Positions 13,779 to 17,057 of a stretch of 17,057 bases of DNA are shown here, piece by piece (the first letter of the stretch is position 1; each line of letters opens with the position of its first letter). Source of the stretch: Methanomassiliicoccaceae archaeon. GTDB lineage: Archaea; Thermoplasmatota; Thermoplasmata; Methanomassiliicoccales; Methanomethylophilaceae. Position numbers and translations under genes: made by a program. Location: positions 1 through 17,057 of the forward strand of contig JAEEKU010000005.1 of NCBI GenBank assembly GCA_016282555.1. The letters run 5' to 3'. The notes under the pieces were generated by a model. That model saw only the letters and a program-made list of their open reading frames with translations. It was not told the origin of the DNA and did no database searches.

Positions 13779-16700
13779 GGGAAATACTGGAACATGGCGT
13801 CGGTGTACAGCCCGGCCTCCTGGATGAGCTTCCACATGGGATACTGGTCATCCGACATGAAGCGGTATTCGCGGTCGGCGCATTTTCTAAGATATTCGGA
13901 TATCTCCGCGTCCGCGCTCAGATCCGTGAGGAACGGAACCGGGTTGGCATAGTTGCAGACGGTTCCGTCCAGATCCGGATCGCCCCTTCCGTTCTGGACC
14001 TGGGCGAACAGCGATACGTTTCCGCCGGAGTGTCTGGCTCTGGCTATTCCGAAGGCGGCCGAAAGCAGCATTCCCGCGGACACCCCCGCCGATTTCGCTC
14101 TCTCCTCCACCATCCTCCTGCCGGCGGACAGCTCTTTCAGGACGGAGTTCGCCCTGCGGATATGATCCCTTTTCCCTGGTTCGGCAACTTTCAGAACCGG
14201 AGCGAAATCTTTTCCGATGACTTCCCCGAGCATCATGCGTCTGGAATTCTCGAATTCCGGCGTTCCGCGCACAGCGGCGGACAGGGCGGAGGCTTTCAGA
14301 ACGCCCTCGTCTCTTTCCAGAGCCTTGCCGTCATAGGCGTCCTTCAGAGATTTTACCAGAGGGTTCAGGGAGAATCCGTCGAATATTATGTGGCTGACGT
14401 CGACCAGCACCCCGTAGCCGTCCCCGTCCCTGCAAATCCTGAATCTGGACATCGCTTCCCCGCGTATGTCTATCGGATCCGACGGTTCCGATACCTCGTC
14501 GAAAAGGTCGCCGCCGGAGAATTCTATCTTCACCGGATTCCCGAAAACCGCCCACGGAATCCCGCCGCGGATCTCGCAGCGGCAGCCCAGAACCGGATGG
14601 GCATCGATTACGGATTCGACCGCGGATCTCAGTTTATCCGGATCTTTCCATTCGTCCGACGCGATCGCGAACGACAAAAGAAAATCCTGATCCCCGGAGG
14701 CGCTGAGGAAGAAGTTCAGCATTCCGTCCGGCATCGGGCATCCCGTATCGAACGTGTATTTCACCTGGCATTCCTGTTTGTCTCCGGCTCCCGCCGCCAT
14801 CTTTCCCGGCGTGCGCAGCCTCATTATATCCGGGCTCTTCAGGCTCATGTTTCCGGGCCAGTCCGGATCGGCGGAGACCGCGGCGGCCAGCGATGCCGCT
14901 TTCAGAGAATCTCCCCCCAGAAGGATGAAATCGTCGTCCGGACCGATTCCCGGGATTCCGAGCACTTCGGACATGTGCCTGCAGATAACCTTTTCCCGGA
15001 TATCCGAGGGATTCTTCCCGCTGCCCGCGGACTCCGGAAGCGGAAGAGATTTCCGGTCTATCTTTCCGGTCCTTCCTACGGGAAGCATTTCCAGATTCAC
15101 GACGTAGGACGGGACCAGATGCGCGGCTTTGGTTTCGAGGACTATCTTCGCAACCTCTTCCTGATCGAAAGGCCGCCTTCCCACGATGTACGCCACGAGG
15201 CTGCGGGTTCCGCTTCCCAGCCTGGGGGCGGTGACGCAGACGTCGATCACGTCCCTGCACCTGCGGATAGCCGCTTCCACTTCGGTCAGCTCCACGCGGA
15301 ATCCTCTGATCTTGACCTGGCCGTCTTTGCGCCCGAGTATGGCCAAAGTGCCGTCCGGCAGGAATCTGGCGGTATCTCCGACGCGGAACAGCCTCTCGTA
15401 TCCAGGCTCGCTGCAGAACGGATTCCTGCGGAAGGACGACGCGTTATCGGCATCGCGGAAAAGATACCCTCTGGTCAGGGGAGGGCCGGAAACGTGAAGG
15501 ATTCCCGCGGCGCCGTACGGCACTCTTCTCCCCTCCTCATCCAGAATGTACGCTTTGGTATTGCAGGCCAGCCTCCCTACGCTGCTCGGATCGGTTCTCG
15601 CGCGGACGCTCGTGGCCGCGATGCATCCGAACTCGGTGCATCCGTATCCCTCTCTGAGATCCACGTCCAGATCGTACTCGAAGCAGCCGGTGGCCTCTCC
15701 GCCGATGTTGAGCGTTTTAAGCGGAGTCTCCCCGACGTTGGACGCGTACAATTTGGCCAGAGGGGTAATCAGAAATGCCGTGTCGATCCCGTTCTCCGAG
15801 TAGAATCTGTTCAGGGATGCGATGTCGTAGCGCAGATCGTCGGGCACTAACACCGCGGCCCTTCCGTAATACACGCAGGTCCAGAATTCCACGTGGAACG
15901 CGAGGAAACTCGGGGTGGAGGCTATCGCGGAGTATCTGCCGCGTTTTCCGAACCTGCGCTCGTCGTCTATGGCCGCGTTGATGACGCCGGCATGGCATAC
16001 GGCCGCGCCTTTGGGAACGCCGGTGGTTCCCGACGTGTACTGGATGTAAGCGATGGAATCGAGAGATATGTCCTCCGGAAGCGCGCGCGAAGCTCCGGAT
16101 TCCATGAACCTGGAAACGTCTATGATCCTGCATCCGAACTGCCCGGCGGCTTTCTCCATGCGCTCCCTCGTATCCGCGTCGACAAGAACTATTCCGGCGC
16201 GGGTCTCCCTGATCATCATAGCCGCCATCTCGTCGGGCACGCGGTGATCCACCGATGCGTAGCAGGCTCCGGCGCGGACTATGGCCAGAGGCGCGAGCAT
16301 GCACCATTCCGATTTCTTTATGGCCATGACGACGCAGTCCCCCCTGCCGGTTCCCGCTTCGATGAGCTCCGATGCGAACGCGCGGGTGATCCTGTCGGCC
16401 TCAGCGTACGTTATGGTCCTGTCCAGATATCTGCAGAATACGGCGCCGGGATCTCTGGATACGGTATTTTCGAACATCTCGGAAAGATTGCGGAAGCCCG
16501 GATCCGCGGCATTGTCGTTGAGCTTGTCCAGCAGCTCCAGATCGCGTTTGCCGGTATAGTCTATCGACGACGTGTCCTTTCCCTCGATCAGGCCGCAGGC
16601 GATTCTCCCGCACACGTCCAGGAAACGCTCCGCCGTAGTCTCCTAAATGCGGGCGGAATGATACAGACGGACGGAATCCCCGTCGCTGCTGAAGGAAAGA

Positions 16701-17057
16701 TTGATCCTGTCTCCGGTCCTCGGCTCTCCGAAAACCACGTCCTGGCCTATATCGTAGTGTTCGAAATCCTCCTGGGAAAAGGATGCTCCGGCAGCTGACG
16801 CATTGCGGAGAGCGCCACTGACCGATGATACGAACTCCTCCGCGCTTTTGCCGCCGCAGTCCGTGCGCACAGGAAACAGGCGCCCTTCCTCGCTGGCCGT
16901 GAACACGACGTCCCGGCTGCACGTGAAACGGGAGACCGCATACGCGAACACCGCTGCCGCCGCCGCGGAAACCGGGCAGGAGAAGCGGGCGGCGAGTTCG
17001 GACAGCCTGAGAGTGCTTTCCGCGACCCCCGGCCGGCCCCCGCAGTCCGGATCCAGA
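13553..17057 (-). CDS. Non-ribosomal peptide synthetase, (C)-A-T-C, with in-frame TAG (N-terminus beyond window)
   Basis: The frame enters from the right edge with the end of a condensation domain ('STLRLSELAARFSC', 'YAVSRFTCSRDVVFTA', 'DSVRLYHSARI'), meets TAG at 16643-16645 and continues in frame with 'ETTAERFLDVCGRIACGLIEG', the usual C-to-A linker. Residues below count from GTG 16615. Adenylation domain: A3 'YTSGTTGVPKG' (193-203), A5 'GYGCTEFG' (323-330), A7 'FRVGD' (410-414), A8 'GRKDGQVKIRGFR' (428-440), A10 'TGKIDRKSL' (516-524). Thiolation domain: 'LLGGDSLKA' with the phosphopantetheine Ser570. The final condensation domain (~630-1020) has 'SHIIFDG' (741-747) for HHxxxDG; the catalytic second His is kept. 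No thioesterase or reductase follows; the stop is TGA. It activates and couples an acyl or amino acid building block of unknown identity. Confidence 0.92.
16643..16645 (-). other. In-frame TAG codon in the NRPS gene, candidate pyrrolysine
   Basis: The minus strand reads ATT TAG GAG ACT in the NRPS frame. It falls in the C-terminal part of the condensation domain between 'RLYHSARI' and 'ETTAERFLDVC', where related domains have an unbroken 'Y-x-x-x-x-(Y/F)-x-x-E-T' segment. A gene caller would end one protein here and start the next at GTG 16615, but that start would fall inside the linker and has no ribosome site. Decoding is inferred. Confidence 0.6.

Noticed and set aside
14030..15850. 606-residue plus-strand ORF antisense to the NRPS
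   Set aside because: Compositionally a high-GC shadow with no domain; the minus frame has all NRPS motifs.

Overview
The window looks like a chromosomal piece of a host-associated methanogen of the order Methanomassiliicoccales (Thermoplasmata), or a close relative. The evidence is archaeal-type genes throughout: a Gins51 replication protein, pantoate kinase plus CoaBC of the archaeal CoA route, DUF357, and a UPF0292-like Toprim domain. It also has gut-type accessory genes (BspA-like LRR protein, Sel1-repeat protein, NRPS), TATA boxes about 25 nt upstream of start codons, and dominant TGA stops. The taxon is an inference; no rRNA gene or methanogenesis gene lies in the window.

Layout. 1-1831 (minus): the 5' part of an AT-rich, repetitive BspA-like surface protein that runs off the left edge. 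1933-2232 (plus): DUF357. 2216-5532 (minus): a tightly overlapping cluster transcribed as DUF167 > Toprim-dTMP kinase fusion > CoaBC > pantoate kinase. 5612-6451 (plus): Gins51. 6504-8423 (minus): a Sel1-repeat protein with an in-frame TAG. 8493-9734 (minus): a CBS-pair protein and a YycJ-like metallo-hydrolase in one operon. 9851-12515 (plus): an ABC ATPase, its permease and an exported membrane-anchored protein. 12621-13778 (plus): a two-copy repeat-domain protein of unknown function. 13553-17057 (minus): a non-ribosomal peptide synthetase that enters from the right edge, with domains (C)-A-T-C and a second in-frame TAG. No tRNA, rRNA, insertion sequence or CRISPR was seen, and no gene-free stretch exceeds about 120 bases.

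The most interesting signal is that two unrelated long genes are each cut by one in-frame amber (TAG) codon at which protein homology and repeat register continue without a break. Of twelve genes with a clear end here, eleven stop with TGA, one with TAA and none with TAG. Methanomassiliicoccales decode TAG as pyrrolysine in their methylamine methyltransferases. The simplest reading is that TAG is translated here too, giving pyrrolysine-containing Sel1 and NRPS proteins; two independent nonsense mutations are the main alternative.

Secondary points are the Toprim-thymidylate kinase fusion, two ORFs (DUF167 and the 12621 gene) that miss their expected stop and run into neighbours, an adenylation domain that seems to lack the usual amino-group-binding Asp, a terminal condensation domain with no release domain, and a shared 'ESDA/DSDA' motif after the signal segments of the two exported proteins.
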